From Neobacillus drentensis NBRC 102427 (lineage in GTDB: Bacteria > Bacillota > Bacilli > Bacillales > Cytobacillaceae), in NCBI RefSeq assembly GCF_001591445.1, contig NZ_BCUX01000026.1, forward strand, positions 23,566-87,565: a DNA stretch of 64,000 bases, read 5' to 3'. Below the pieces are notes generated by a model, which did not search any database, was not told the DNA's origin, and saw nothing but the letters and a program-made list of their open reading frames with translations. Shown here one piece after another: positions 57,146 through 64,000 of the stretch. The position numbers were made by a program, and so were the translations under genes. The first letter of the stretch is position 1, and every line of letters starts with the position of its first letter.

Positions 57146-59128
57146 ATGTATTTATTTGCCAACGCGACAATTTATATAGGCTTAGCCGTTGCAATTTATT
57201 CACTCCTCATAATCACATTGGGGATAAGCACAAAAAATCAAAAGTTCGTTAACAGCGGAAAGGGCGGATTGATAGCATTATTAGTCTGCTCATCATTTGC
57301 AATGCTTTCCTTGTTCTACCTTTTAGCAACATCTCAATTTCAATATGAATATGTTCATGACTACACAAGTAGTGAACTGCCAGTTATATATAAGCTAACT
57401 GCACTATGGGCTGGTAACGCAGGTTCGTTGTTATTGTGGACCTTCTTCCTAACGCTTTATTCATTTATGATTGCATTTTCAAGGAAGTTAAAAGGCAATC
57501 CGATGGTGCCGTATATTTCTGCAATTTTACTTGCAAATGCAGTTTTCTTCTTCTTTATTCTAGGTTTTGTGGCGAAACCTTTCATTCTATTAAATGAAAT
57601 TCCAATAGAAGGAAAAGGATTAAATCCAATGCTGCAAAATCCAGGAATGATTATTCATCCTGTCACACTTTATCTTGGATATGTGGGGCTTGCCATTCCA
57701 TTTGCTTTTGCAATGGCGGCACTTATCTTAAAAAATGTTGATGATTTCTGGATTAAAATGACAAGACGTTGGACAATAATTGCTTGGTTATTTTTAAGTC
57801 TTGGAAATATCTTTGGCGGTCAATGGGCATATGTTGAACTTGGCTGGGGTGGTTACTGGGCATGGGATCCAGTTGAAAATGCCTCCTTTATGCCATGGTT
57901 AACTGCAACTGCGTTCTTACATTCCGTAATGATTCAAGAGCGGAAAAACATGTTGAAAATTTGGAATATCAGCTTAATCATTGTTTCATACGCACTTACC
58001 TTATTCGGTACTTTCTTAGTGCGAAGCGGCGTCCTGACTTCTGTCCATGCCTTTGCGAATTCAAACCTGGGATTATACTTCCTAATCTTTATGGGTGTGG
58101 CAGTAATCGGAGCACTTTATGTGTTAATGAGCCGTTACAACCTGCTAAAACGCAGTGCTGGGGAATTCAATTCCTTCGTTTCCAAAGAGAGTAGTTTCTT
58201 AGTTAACAATTTACTACTAGTTGGAGCAGCCTTTGCTGTATTTTGGGGAACAATCTTCCCGCTAGTATCTGAAGCAGTTCGCGGTACTAAAGTAACGGTT
58301 GGATTACCATTCTTTAACAAAGTGGAAGCACCAATTCTACTATCAATGATGTTTGTTATGGCGGTTTGTCCAATGCTTGCTTGGCAAAAATCTACCGTGA
58401 AAAATCTTCAGAAGAACTTCATGATTCCTGCTATCCTTGCCGTTATTGGCATGATTTTGATGGTTGTGTTGGGTATTCAAAAGGCATGGGCAGTCATAGG
58501 TTACGGAGTTATCATTCTATTATTAATCACCCACTTCTTAGAGTTTTATAGAGGTGTAAAAGCTAGAAGAAAGATGACGAAAGAAACACCTTTAGTAGCG
58601 CTGTACCGCTTAATGATTCGAAACCGTCGCAGATATGGCGGGTACATCGTGCATCTTGGGATTGCTTTTATAACGATGGGGATTATTGGCTCACAGAATT
58701 ATGATTTAGAAACAATGAAAACAGTCGATTTAGGGCAGTCAATCGAATTAAAAGATTATCGTATCAACTATGATCGACTTGATCAGAAAAAGGAAGGCAT
58801 CAACGATATCGTCTATGCCGATGTTACAGTTTTTAGAAACGGTAAAAAACTAGGTACTTATCAACCTGAAAAGGTGTTTTATGGTAACTGGGAACAGCCA
58901 TCTTCCGAAGTGGCCATTATTTCTTCACTTAAGGAAGACTTATATATCGTATTAAGTGCATGGGAAGATGACGGTAAAGCTACATTTGTTGTAAAAGTAA
59001 ATCCAATGATGAACTGGTTATGGATTGGTTCTTTTATGATTGTTATTGGAGCCCTCTTCGCAGTTTGGAACGGAAAATATGGAAATGTCACTCCGAGATA
59101 CACAGGAGTACGCAGAGAGGTGTCTTAA
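57146..59128 (+). CDS. ccmF: Cytochrome c heme lyase subunit CcmF
   Basis: 660 residues, about 15 membrane helices. The heme-handling WWD motif reads ELGWGGYWAWDPVENASFM (about 228-246); His residues in NPGMIIHPVTLYLGY and TAFLHSVMI are likely heme ligands. A periplasm-like soluble domain is near the C-terminus (NYDLETMKTVDLGQSIEL). Full length for System I. 25 bp after ccmE. Confidence 0.93.
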   Translation: MYLFANATIYIGLAVAIYSLLIITLGISTKNQKFVNSGKGGLIALLVCSSFAMLSLFYLLATSQFQYEYVHDYTSSELPVIYKLTALWAGNAGSLLLWTFFLTLYSFMIAFSRKLKGNPMVPYISAILLANAVFFFFILGFVAKPFILLNEIPIEGKGLNPMLQNPGMIIHPVTLYLGYVGLAIPFAFAMAALILKNVDDFWIKMTRRWTIIAWLFLSLGNIFGGQWAYVELGWGGYWAWDPVENASFMPWLTATAFLHSVMIQERKNMLKIWNISLIIVSYALTLFGTFLVRSGVLTSVHAFANSNLGLYFLIFMGVAVIGALYVLMSRYNLLKRSAGEFNSFVSKESSFLVNNLLLVGAAFAVFWGTIFPLVSEAVRGTKVTVGLPFFNKVEAPILLSMMFVMAVCPMLAWQKSTVKNLQKNFMIPAILAVIGMILMVVLGIQKAWAVIGYGVIILLLITHFLEFYRGVKARRKMTKETPLVALYRLMIRNRRRYGGYIVHLGIAFITMGIIGSQNYDLETMKTVDLGQSIELKDYRINYDRLDQKKEGINDIVYADVTVFRNGKKLGTYQPEKVFYGNWEQPSSEVAIISSLKEDLYIVLSAWEDDGKATFVVKVNPMMNWLWIGSFMIVIGALFAVWNGKYGNVTPRYTGVRREVS

Positions 59129-59129
59129 T

Positions 59130-59636
59130 ATGAAAAATAAACTTTATATTGGCCTTCTCATCATAGCGTTTATCTTTCAGGGCTCATTCCTTCGTGTCGA
59201 AGCAGCAAAACAGTTTGACTATAAGTCTCCTGAATTCAAAGCTGTTGCCCAACAATTTGCCTGCACTTGCGGCTGTGGTCAGGATCATTATGAATGTGAC
59301 CCCAATACATGCAACCTTACTACTGAGTTCAAAGCAGACTTAGTAGGTATGATGAATAAGGGCTGGGATAAGGATAAAATCCGTGCCTATTATGTCAATA
59401 TTTATGGTGAAGAGATATTAACTTCGCCTGAGAAAAGCGGTTTTAGCTTAACTGCTTGGGTCCTTCCGTTTGTTGTACTAGGAGTAGCTGGAATTGCTGT
59501 ATTCTTCATCATCCGTAAATGGGTTAAGAAGAAGGGGACAGATGAACCTGTTGCTGAATGCCAAAACACAGAGGATGAAGTAGAAGGAGAAATTCTATCA
59601 TCCATGATAGATGAAGAACGCAAAAAGTATCTTTAG
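59130..59636 (+). CDS. ccmH: Cytochrome c maturation protein CcmH
   Basis: 168 residues from ATG 59130, 1 nt after the ccmF stop; upstream in-frame starts lie within ccmF. Signal peptide, then FACTCGCGQDHYECDPNTC (Cys-rich redox site, more Cys than the usual LRCxxC), NKGWDKDKIRAYYVNIYGE and a C-terminal helix (AWVLPFVVLGVAGIAVFFI). It reduces apocytochrome thiols before heme attachment. Confidence 0.85.
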   Translation: MKNKLYIGLLIIAFIFQGSFLRVEAAKQFDYKSPEFKAVAQQFACTCGCGQDHYECDPNTCNLTTEFKADLVGMMNKGWDKDKIRAYYVNIYGEEILTSPEKSGFSLTAWVLPFVVLGVAGIAVFFIIRKWVKKKGTDEPVAECQNTEDEVEGEILSSMIDEERKKYL

Positions 59637-59648
59637 GATGTGAACAGA

Positions 59649-60023
59649 ATGCAAGATATCACAATCATTTCGATGATTTTTACTACCATATTGGCATTGG
59701 CTTGCCTATTTCTAATATTATCACCGTTATTCAAATGGGATACTTATTTACAGGTTAGTTCAAAAGGTCAGGATATCGGGGCGTCGAAAGAAGCACTATT
59801 AACAACTCTTAATGAAATAGAATTTGAGTACAAGATGGATAAAATCTCAAATGCTGATTATAAAATTTTAAAGAAACAATACGAAACAGAAGTTGCCGTC
59901 ATTATGAAGGAAGAAGAACAATTAATGGAAACAAATGTTGATAAAGATCTAATGGACGAAGTAGAGAAAGAAATTGAAGCTCAAATGAAATCCTATAAGA
60001 ACAAAAAGGGGGAAGGAAAGTGA
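59649..60023 (+). CDS. CcmI-like small membrane protein
   Basis: 124 residues from ATG 59649, with AGGA about 10 nt upstream (GTG 59640 is closer to the site and less likely). One helix (IISMIFTTILALACLFLIL) and a coiled body LLTTLNEIEFEYKMDKISN then YKILKKQYETE, like the conserved N-terminal part of CcmI that contacts CcmF/H. The TPR part of a full CcmI is absent. It overlaps the next gene by 4 nt. Confidence 0.65.
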   Translation: MQDITIISMIFTTILALACLFLILSPLFKWDTYLQVSSKGQDIGASKEALLTTLNEIEFEYKMDKISNADYKILKKQYETEVAVIMKEEEQLMETNVDKDLMDEVEKEIEAQMKSYKNKKGEGK

Positions 60024-61009
60024 TCAAAAAAATCACAGTTTTCTTCCTCGGAATAATGCTGTTAATCCCGTTTCACGGATTAGCAGCATCTGATTCGAAG
60101 GTTTCAATTGATATGCATTATCTCGTTGTCAGCCCGGTTGAAGACGGCTCAACAAATATGATGAATATGGTTAACTACACAAATACCGCTGCTGAGGAAT
60201 ATAAAGGTGACGGAAAAAGTGAAGCCGTACTAAAGGTCACTCTACCTGAGGGAGCAAAAGATCTAAACTTTTTAGACAATCAAATTGCTTTTAAAGAAGT
60301 TGACAAAGGCTTCATTACAACGACGCCAATTCCAGCCAATCAGACCCAAGTATTGCCTTACAGTTATAGGATGGGCAAGGGAGAAAAAATTAATTTTAAA
60401 TCTGACTATCCTGTTCAAATGATGCAAATTCTCGTTCCGGAAGGAAGAGGGAGCATTGTAGTTAAAGGTGCTGTGGCTACAAGTCAAGGTAGTTTCAAAT
60501 TTGATGACGAAAATTATTTTGGATGGAGTATTGAAGGGATAAAAGCTAACCAGGCGTTTACTCTTGAATATAACAAAGATGTACAGCCCGCAGCGAATGA
60601 GACAAAAAAGTCTGAAACAACGAGTGAGAGTAATAGTTCAGTTACACACACTGCGCCTGCTTTTCATAATCCCGGTCATCTTAGGATTTGGGCACAGTCG
60701 CCATTACATCGATTTAATCCACATGTCTTTATGATTATTTTATTAGCGATAGTAATTGCGGGAATCTCCTACTATATCTATTTTAGAAGGAAAGCAAGGC
60801 TGGAAGAAGAAAGACTGGGAGCAGATAAGGAAGAGAATGCCTTTAAACTGTTAATGACAAAGCAAAAAGCAATCATGGATAAGATTATTGAATTGGAAGA
60901 ATCCTTCGGTGATGGGAAGCTATCAGAGGCTGAATACCATGCAAAGCTTGAAGCCTATAAACAGCATCTTGTCCAAGTAAAAATAAAATTACGTAATTTT
61001 GTTGAGTAG
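60020..61009 (+). CDS. Exported single-helix protein, paralogue of the 55602 gene product
   Basis: 329 residues. Signal peptide (VFFLGIMLLIPFHGLAA), extracellular domain, membrane helix MIILLAIVIAGISYYIYF (about 239-256) and a charged helical tail ending ESFGDGKLSEAEYHAKLEAY, a SHOCT-like pair. Same architecture as the protein at 55602-56654. Encoded inside the ccm cluster between the CcmI-like gene and ccmA, so probably part of the apparatus. No named family. Confidence 0.62.
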   Translation: MIKKITVFFLGIMLLIPFHGLAASDSKVSIDMHYLVVSPVEDGSTNMMNMVNYTNTAAEEYKGDGKSEAVLKVTLPEGAKDLNFLDNQIAFKEVDKGFITTTPIPANQTQVLPYSYRMGKGEKINFKSDYPVQMMQILVPEGRGSIVVKGAVATSQGSFKFDDENYFGWSIEGIKANQAFTLEYNKDVQPAANETKKSETTSESNSSVTHTAPAFHNPGHLRIWAQSPLHRFNPHVFMIILLAIVIAGISYYIYFRRKARLEEERLGADKEENAFKLLMTKQKAIMDKIIELEESFGDGKLSEAEYHAKLEAYKQHLVQVKIKLRNFVE

Positions 61010-61033
61010 TAGCTGGGATGGGAGAGACAGCAA

Positions 61034-61738
61034 ATGATAGAAATAAAAAAGCTAACGAAGCAGGCTGACAATAAGCTCATCCTGCGTGGTGTAGACCTCT
61101 CAATCAAAAAAGGAGAAACGGTTGCCATTCTAGGACCAAATGGTGCAGGAAAAAGTACGCTGCTTAAAGTGCTTGCAACCTTAATCAAGCCTACATCAGG
61201 AGTTATTAAGATTAATGGTATGGATTTGAAAAAGAATCATATCGAAATAAAAAAAATAATGGGTTATTTACCCCATTCCAGTTTGCTTTACGATCATTAC
61301 ACTCCATTAGAAAATCTTATTTTCTTTGGGAATATCTATGGTGTTAAAAATGTAGAACAACGAGCGATTGCACTTGTCAAAGAGGTAGGATTATCTTTCT
61401 TTTTAAATGAACCGGTCAAGAATTTTTCTCGCGGAATGATTCAAAGAATTGCGATTGCACGAGCGATTGTCCATGAGCCGGAGATTCTCCTTCTGGACGA
61501 ACCGCACACAGGATTAGACCAAGGAGCAATTGTGATTCTTAACAACGTTATTCTTTCCATGAAAGCTAAAGGTACGACTACCCTAATGGTTACACATGAT
61601 TTTAAACAGGCAGCAGAAATCTGTGACAGAATCATTATTGTAAAAAATGGAAAAATTGTCGATGATTTTAGAATTGAAAATCACAACTTAGGTTTTGTTT
61701 CTGAAAAGTATGAGCAATTAGTGGAGGGAGTATCATGA
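61034..61738 (+). CDS. ccmA: Heme ABC transporter ATPase CcmA
   Basis: 234 residues. Walker A GPNGAGKSTLLKVL, signature NFSRGMIQRIAIARAI, Walker B ILLLDEPHTGLDQ and the H-loop MVTHDFKQA are intact. With CcmB and CcmC it drives release of heme-loaded CcmE by ATP hydrolysis. Overlaps ccmB by 4 nt. Confidence 0.93.
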   Translation: MIEIKKLTKQADNKLILRGVDLSIKKGETVAILGPNGAGKSTLLKVLATLIKPTSGVIKINGMDLKKNHIEIKKIMGYLPHSSLLYDHYTPLENLIFFGNIYGVKNVEQRAIALVKEVGLSFFLNEPVKNFSRGMIQRIAIARAIVHEPEILLLDEPHTGLDQGAIVILNNVILSMKAKGTTTLMVTHDFKQAAEICDRIIIVKNGKIVDDFRIENHNLGFVSEKYEQLVEGVS

Positions 61739-62415
61739 ACATTTTTCGAACAGCCCTCTTACTAGCCCAAAAGGATTTATATTCTGAATTAAAAACGAAA
61801 CAAATTATGGTGACACAAATTATTTTCGCAGGTCTTGTGATTGTTGTTTTCAGCTTTGCTTTTGACCCTGCTAATAACACAACAAAAGCAGTTATTCCGG
61901 GAGTCATTTGGGTAATTATCGTCTTTGCAGGGATATTGGGTCTTAATAGATCATTTATTTCCGAGCAGCGTAATGACACGATGCAAGGTTTATTGGTAGC
62001 TCCAATGGAAGCAGCCAGCATTTATTTAGGAAAGTTCATAGCCAACTTCGCAATGATGTTGATTGTAGAACTTGTTTCAATCCCGTTTTTGTTTTTATTG
62101 TTTGATTTCAAATTCTATGGTAGTATTCCATATTTTATTTTAGTAGTTTTCCTAGGCAGTTTTGGATTTATCGCGATTGGTACATTCTTAGCTGCTTTGG
62201 CAGCCAATTCTAAAAGCAGTGAAATGCTGCTTCCACTATTGCTGTTTCCGATTACAACGCCAATCCTAATTGGTGTAGTTCAAGCAACAAGAATTATCTT
62301 AACGAATATGGAGAAATTTTCAAGCGCGGTAGCATGGATTCAGTTGGTCACAGCGTACGATATTATCTTCTTTGTTGTTTGTTTCTTATTAATTGATTAT
62401 GTGCTGGAGGTTTAA
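61735..62415 (+). CDS. ccmB: Heme export permease CcmB
   Basis: 226 residues, six membrane helices. FRTALLLAQKDLYSELKTKQ, GLNRSFISEQRNDTMQGLL and LLPLLLFPITTPILIGVV are CcmB motifs. It is the membrane partner of CcmA. Ends at the start of ccmC. Confidence 0.93.
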   Translation: MNIFRTALLLAQKDLYSELKTKQIMVTQIIFAGLVIVVFSFAFDPANNTTKAVIPGVIWVIIVFAGILGLNRSFISEQRNDTMQGLLVAPMEAASIYLGKFIANFAMMLIVELVSIPFLFLLFDFKFYGSIPYFILVVFLGSFGFIAIGTFLAALAANSKSSEMLLPLLLFPITTPILIGVVQATRIILTNMEKFSSAVAWIQLVTAYDIIFFVVCFLLIDYVLEV

Positions 62416-63180
62416 GTGATGAGTATGAATCTCGAACGAGAGAAAGCAGTGCTTCCTGGATCTCAATTGACTGTTAAAAAAAGCCTAGATATTTCTAAGA
62501 TTTTGTTTGGTGCTACAGTTATATCCATGTTGGTTGCCCTTTATTTTATCTTTATCTTTGCTGCTGAAGAAGTGACGATGGGAGCAGCCCAAAAAATATT
62601 TTATTTTCATGTTAGCTCTGCATGGCTGGCATTTATGTCGTTTTTTGTAACATTTGTGTTTAGTATATTGTTTTTAATTAAGCGGAAAAGGATATTTGAT
62701 ACGTATGCTTATATTTCTGCTGAAATCGGTGTGGTCTTTACAGTCATCGTCTTAACAACCGGCCCTATCTGGGCAAAATCATCTTGGAATACTTGGTGGG
62801 TTTGGGAACCGCGTTTAATTACTACGTTAATTCTGTTTTTTATCTATATTGCCTACATTATGATTCGTCAAATGGATGGTGTATGGGATAAAAAAGCTAG
62901 ACTCGCTGCTGTATTTGGAATTATTGGGTTTGCGGATGTTCCGATTGTATTTTTCGCGATTCGCTGGTGGCAAACAAAGTTTCATCCAATCGTATTTGGT
63001 GAGGGTCCTTCTCAAAAAGGCGGAGGCATTGAGGGTACGATGCTAGTAGCACTGTTTGTTTCACTTGCTGCATTCACTATTCTTTATTCTTATCTTCTCC
63101 ATAAAGGTGTATCTTTTGAAAAAATGAAAATTAAAGTCGAGCGTTATAAAGAAAAATTAAGAGAAGACTTGGAAAACTAG
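62416..63180 (+). CDS. ccmC: Heme handling protein CcmC
   Basis: 254 residues, six helices. WWD motif WAKSSWNTWWVWEPRLITTL (about 117-136); conserved His in KIFYFHVSSAWLAF and in FHPIVFGEG. It joins heme to CcmE on the outer face. The two ATG codons in tandem (62416, 62419) are both possible starts. Confidence 0.93.
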   Translation: MMSMNLEREKAVLPGSQLTVKKSLDISKILFGATVISMLVALYFIFIFAAEEVTMGAAQKIFYFHVSSAWLAFMSFFVTFVFSILFLIKRKRIFDTYAYISAEIGVVFTVIVLTTGPIWAKSSWNTWWVWEPRLITTLILFFIYIAYIMIRQMDGVWDKKARLAAVFGIIGFADVPIVFFAIRWWQTKFHPIVFGEGPSQKGGGIEGTMLVALFVSLAAFTILYSYLLHKGVSFEKMKIKVERYKEKLREDLEN

Positions 63181-63192
63181 GAGGAATTGATC

Positions 63193-63324
63193 ATGGGTTT
63201 TGAATTTATGTATGGTGCCTATTCTGTTGCATGGGTAGTTATTTTTGGATATATGGTAATACTCGGCAAAAGACATACCAAGCTTAAGAAGGAAATTGAA
63301 TTCCTAAAACAACTAGAAAAATAA
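63193..63324 (+). CDS. ccmD: CcmD-like small membrane protein
   Basis: 43 residues: MGFEFMYGAYSVAWVVIFGY, then VILGKRHTKLKKEIEFLKQL. One helix with a basic tail, AGGAGG-like site before the ATG, 12 bp after ccmC, the normal place and size of CcmD, which holds CcmE on CcmABC. Too short to be sure from similarity. Confidence 0.75.
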   Translation: MGFEFMYGAYSVAWVVIFGYMVILGKRHTKLKKEIEFLKQLEK

Positions 63325-63340
63325 ACTAGTATTGATAATT

Positions 63341-63367
63341 AGGCCTGTGAAGTATTAACAGGCCTTT
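63341..63367 (+). terminator. Terminator after ccmD
   Basis: AGGCCTGT pairs with ACAGGCCT around GAAGTATTA and leads into TTTT. The next gene may still be reached by read-through. Confidence 0.7.
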
Positions 63368-63402
63368 TGCATAGTACTTTACTGGTGTCAGGAGGAAATA
63401 CG

Positions 63403-63912
63403 ATGAACAATCGGGTCATCAAATTACTCGTATTGATTCTTATTGTTGGTATGTTTGGTTTCTTTGGTTATAGTATGGTAACAAAAGGCGAGCATACAGA
63501 TGTTGGTGATAAGGCATATAATTTTTCGATGCCAAATTTGGACGGAAGTACAGCTAAACTCACTGATTTTAAGGGTAAAGTAGTTATTTTGAACTATTTT
63601 GCAAGTTGGTGCGCTCCATGTAAAGAAGAGTTACCAGAATTAGAAGCTTTCCAAAAAGAATATGGTGATCAATATCATTTTCTTATGATTAATCGTGGCG
63701 AGACCATGGATAAGATTAACAAAGTAACAAAGAATAATAAAGCTGGAATGAACTATTTGTTCGATTATAATGCGAAGGTTTCAAAAATGTATAATGTGAC
63801 AGGGCAGCCTGAAACATTTGTGATTGATAAACAGGGAATTATTAGAGAGCACTTTAATGGCCCTGTTACTGAAATGCAATTATATAATTGGGCAAAGAAG
63901 TATGATAAATAA
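63403..63912 (+). CDS. ResA/CcmG-like thiol-disulphide protein
   Basis: 169 residues from ATG 63403 with AGGAGG 8 nt upstream. Membrane anchor (VIKLLVLILIVGMFGFFGY), then a thioredoxin fold with YFASWCAPCKEELPELEAF (CAPC, residues about 68-71) and the cis-Pro region VTGQPETFVI. It reduces the CXXCH Cys of apocytochrome c before heme ligation. Upstream System II organisms call it ResA, System I CcmG. Confidence 0.88.
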   Translation: MNNRVIKLLVLILIVGMFGFFGYSMVTKGEHTDVGDKAYNFSMPNLDGSTAKLTDFKGKVVILNYFASWCAPCKEELPELEAFQKEYGDQYHFLMINRGETMDKINKVTKNNKAGMNYLFDYNAKVSKMYNVTGQPETFVIDKQGIIREHFNGPVTEMQLYNWAKKYDK

Positions 63913-63921
63913 ATTCTCAAA

Positions 63922-63960
63922 AAAGGATTGAACCTGATTTCAGGTTTAATCCTTTTTTTT
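63922..63960 (+). terminator. Terminator after the thioredoxin gene
   Basis: AAAGGATTGAACCTG and CAGGTTTAATCCTTT (one wobble) with ATTT loop and eight T. End of the cluster in this window. Confidence 0.88.
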
Positions 63961-64000
63961 AGGTGTTGATAAATTTGCTTGTTGATTTCCACTCCAGGCG

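Overview
The window reads as chromosome of a low-GC, spore-former-type Bacillaceae bacterium (Bacillus or Neobacillus-like). The backbone follows the B. subtilis yqgN to efp gene order from memory: yqgN, gluP, yqgQ, glcK, yqgU, yqgV, yqgX, the comG competence operon, yqhG/yqhH, the glycine-cleavage operon behind a glycine riboswitch, yqhL, lipM, yqhO/P/Q/R, pepP and efp. No rRNA or tRNA gene was seen.

Layout. 1-12.6 kb: folate, lactate, glucokinase, rhomboid and small conserved genes, then the distal comG genes (comGD to comGG, yqzE) on the minus strand. 12.87-32.31 kb: a 19.4-kb serine-integrase element that splits the pseudopilin gene comGC. Its ends can be placed to the base: a GT dinucleotide core lies at both junctions, and 11-bp inverted arms sit exactly 15 bp from the core on the element side of each. 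32.3-37.1 kb: the comGC start, comGB, comGA, yqhG, yqhH. 37.3-43 kb: glycine riboswitch, gcvT-gcvPA-gcvPB, yqhL, lipM. 43.2-47.7 kb: a class II (B12-dependent) ribonucleotide reductase gene, nrdJ, behind two NrdR boxes and split by three group I introns; the first intron carries a LAGLIDADG homing endonuclease, and exon 2 is only 30 nt. 47.9-53.4 kb: NlpC/P60 hydrolase, patatin-like lipase, YqhP/Q/R, PepP, EF-P. 53.5-63.9 kb: a membrane protein, a PCYCGC lipoprotein, a diheme cytochrome c and a System I cytochrome c maturation cluster (ccmE, F, H, I-like, A, B, C, D and a ResA/CcmG thioredoxin), where B. subtilis would have System II elsewhere.

The element is a compact defence island. It carries a Pycsar-like module (a DUF5706-type membrane effector divergent from two co-directional class III nucleotide cyclases), a frameshifted McrA-like HNH restriction gene, and a type I-C CRISPR effector operon (cas3-cas5c-cas8c-cas7). 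That operon is followed directly by a leader and an array of 39 repeat units, with no cas4, cas1 or cas2. It also has an unknown zinc-finger-like protein, a small resolvase, a NUMOD4-HNH endonuclease and the large serine integrase. Because ComGC is the major competence pseudopilin, the integrated state should abolish transformation unless the element excises.

Statements on enzyme families come from motifs read by eye; no database search or structure prediction was run.
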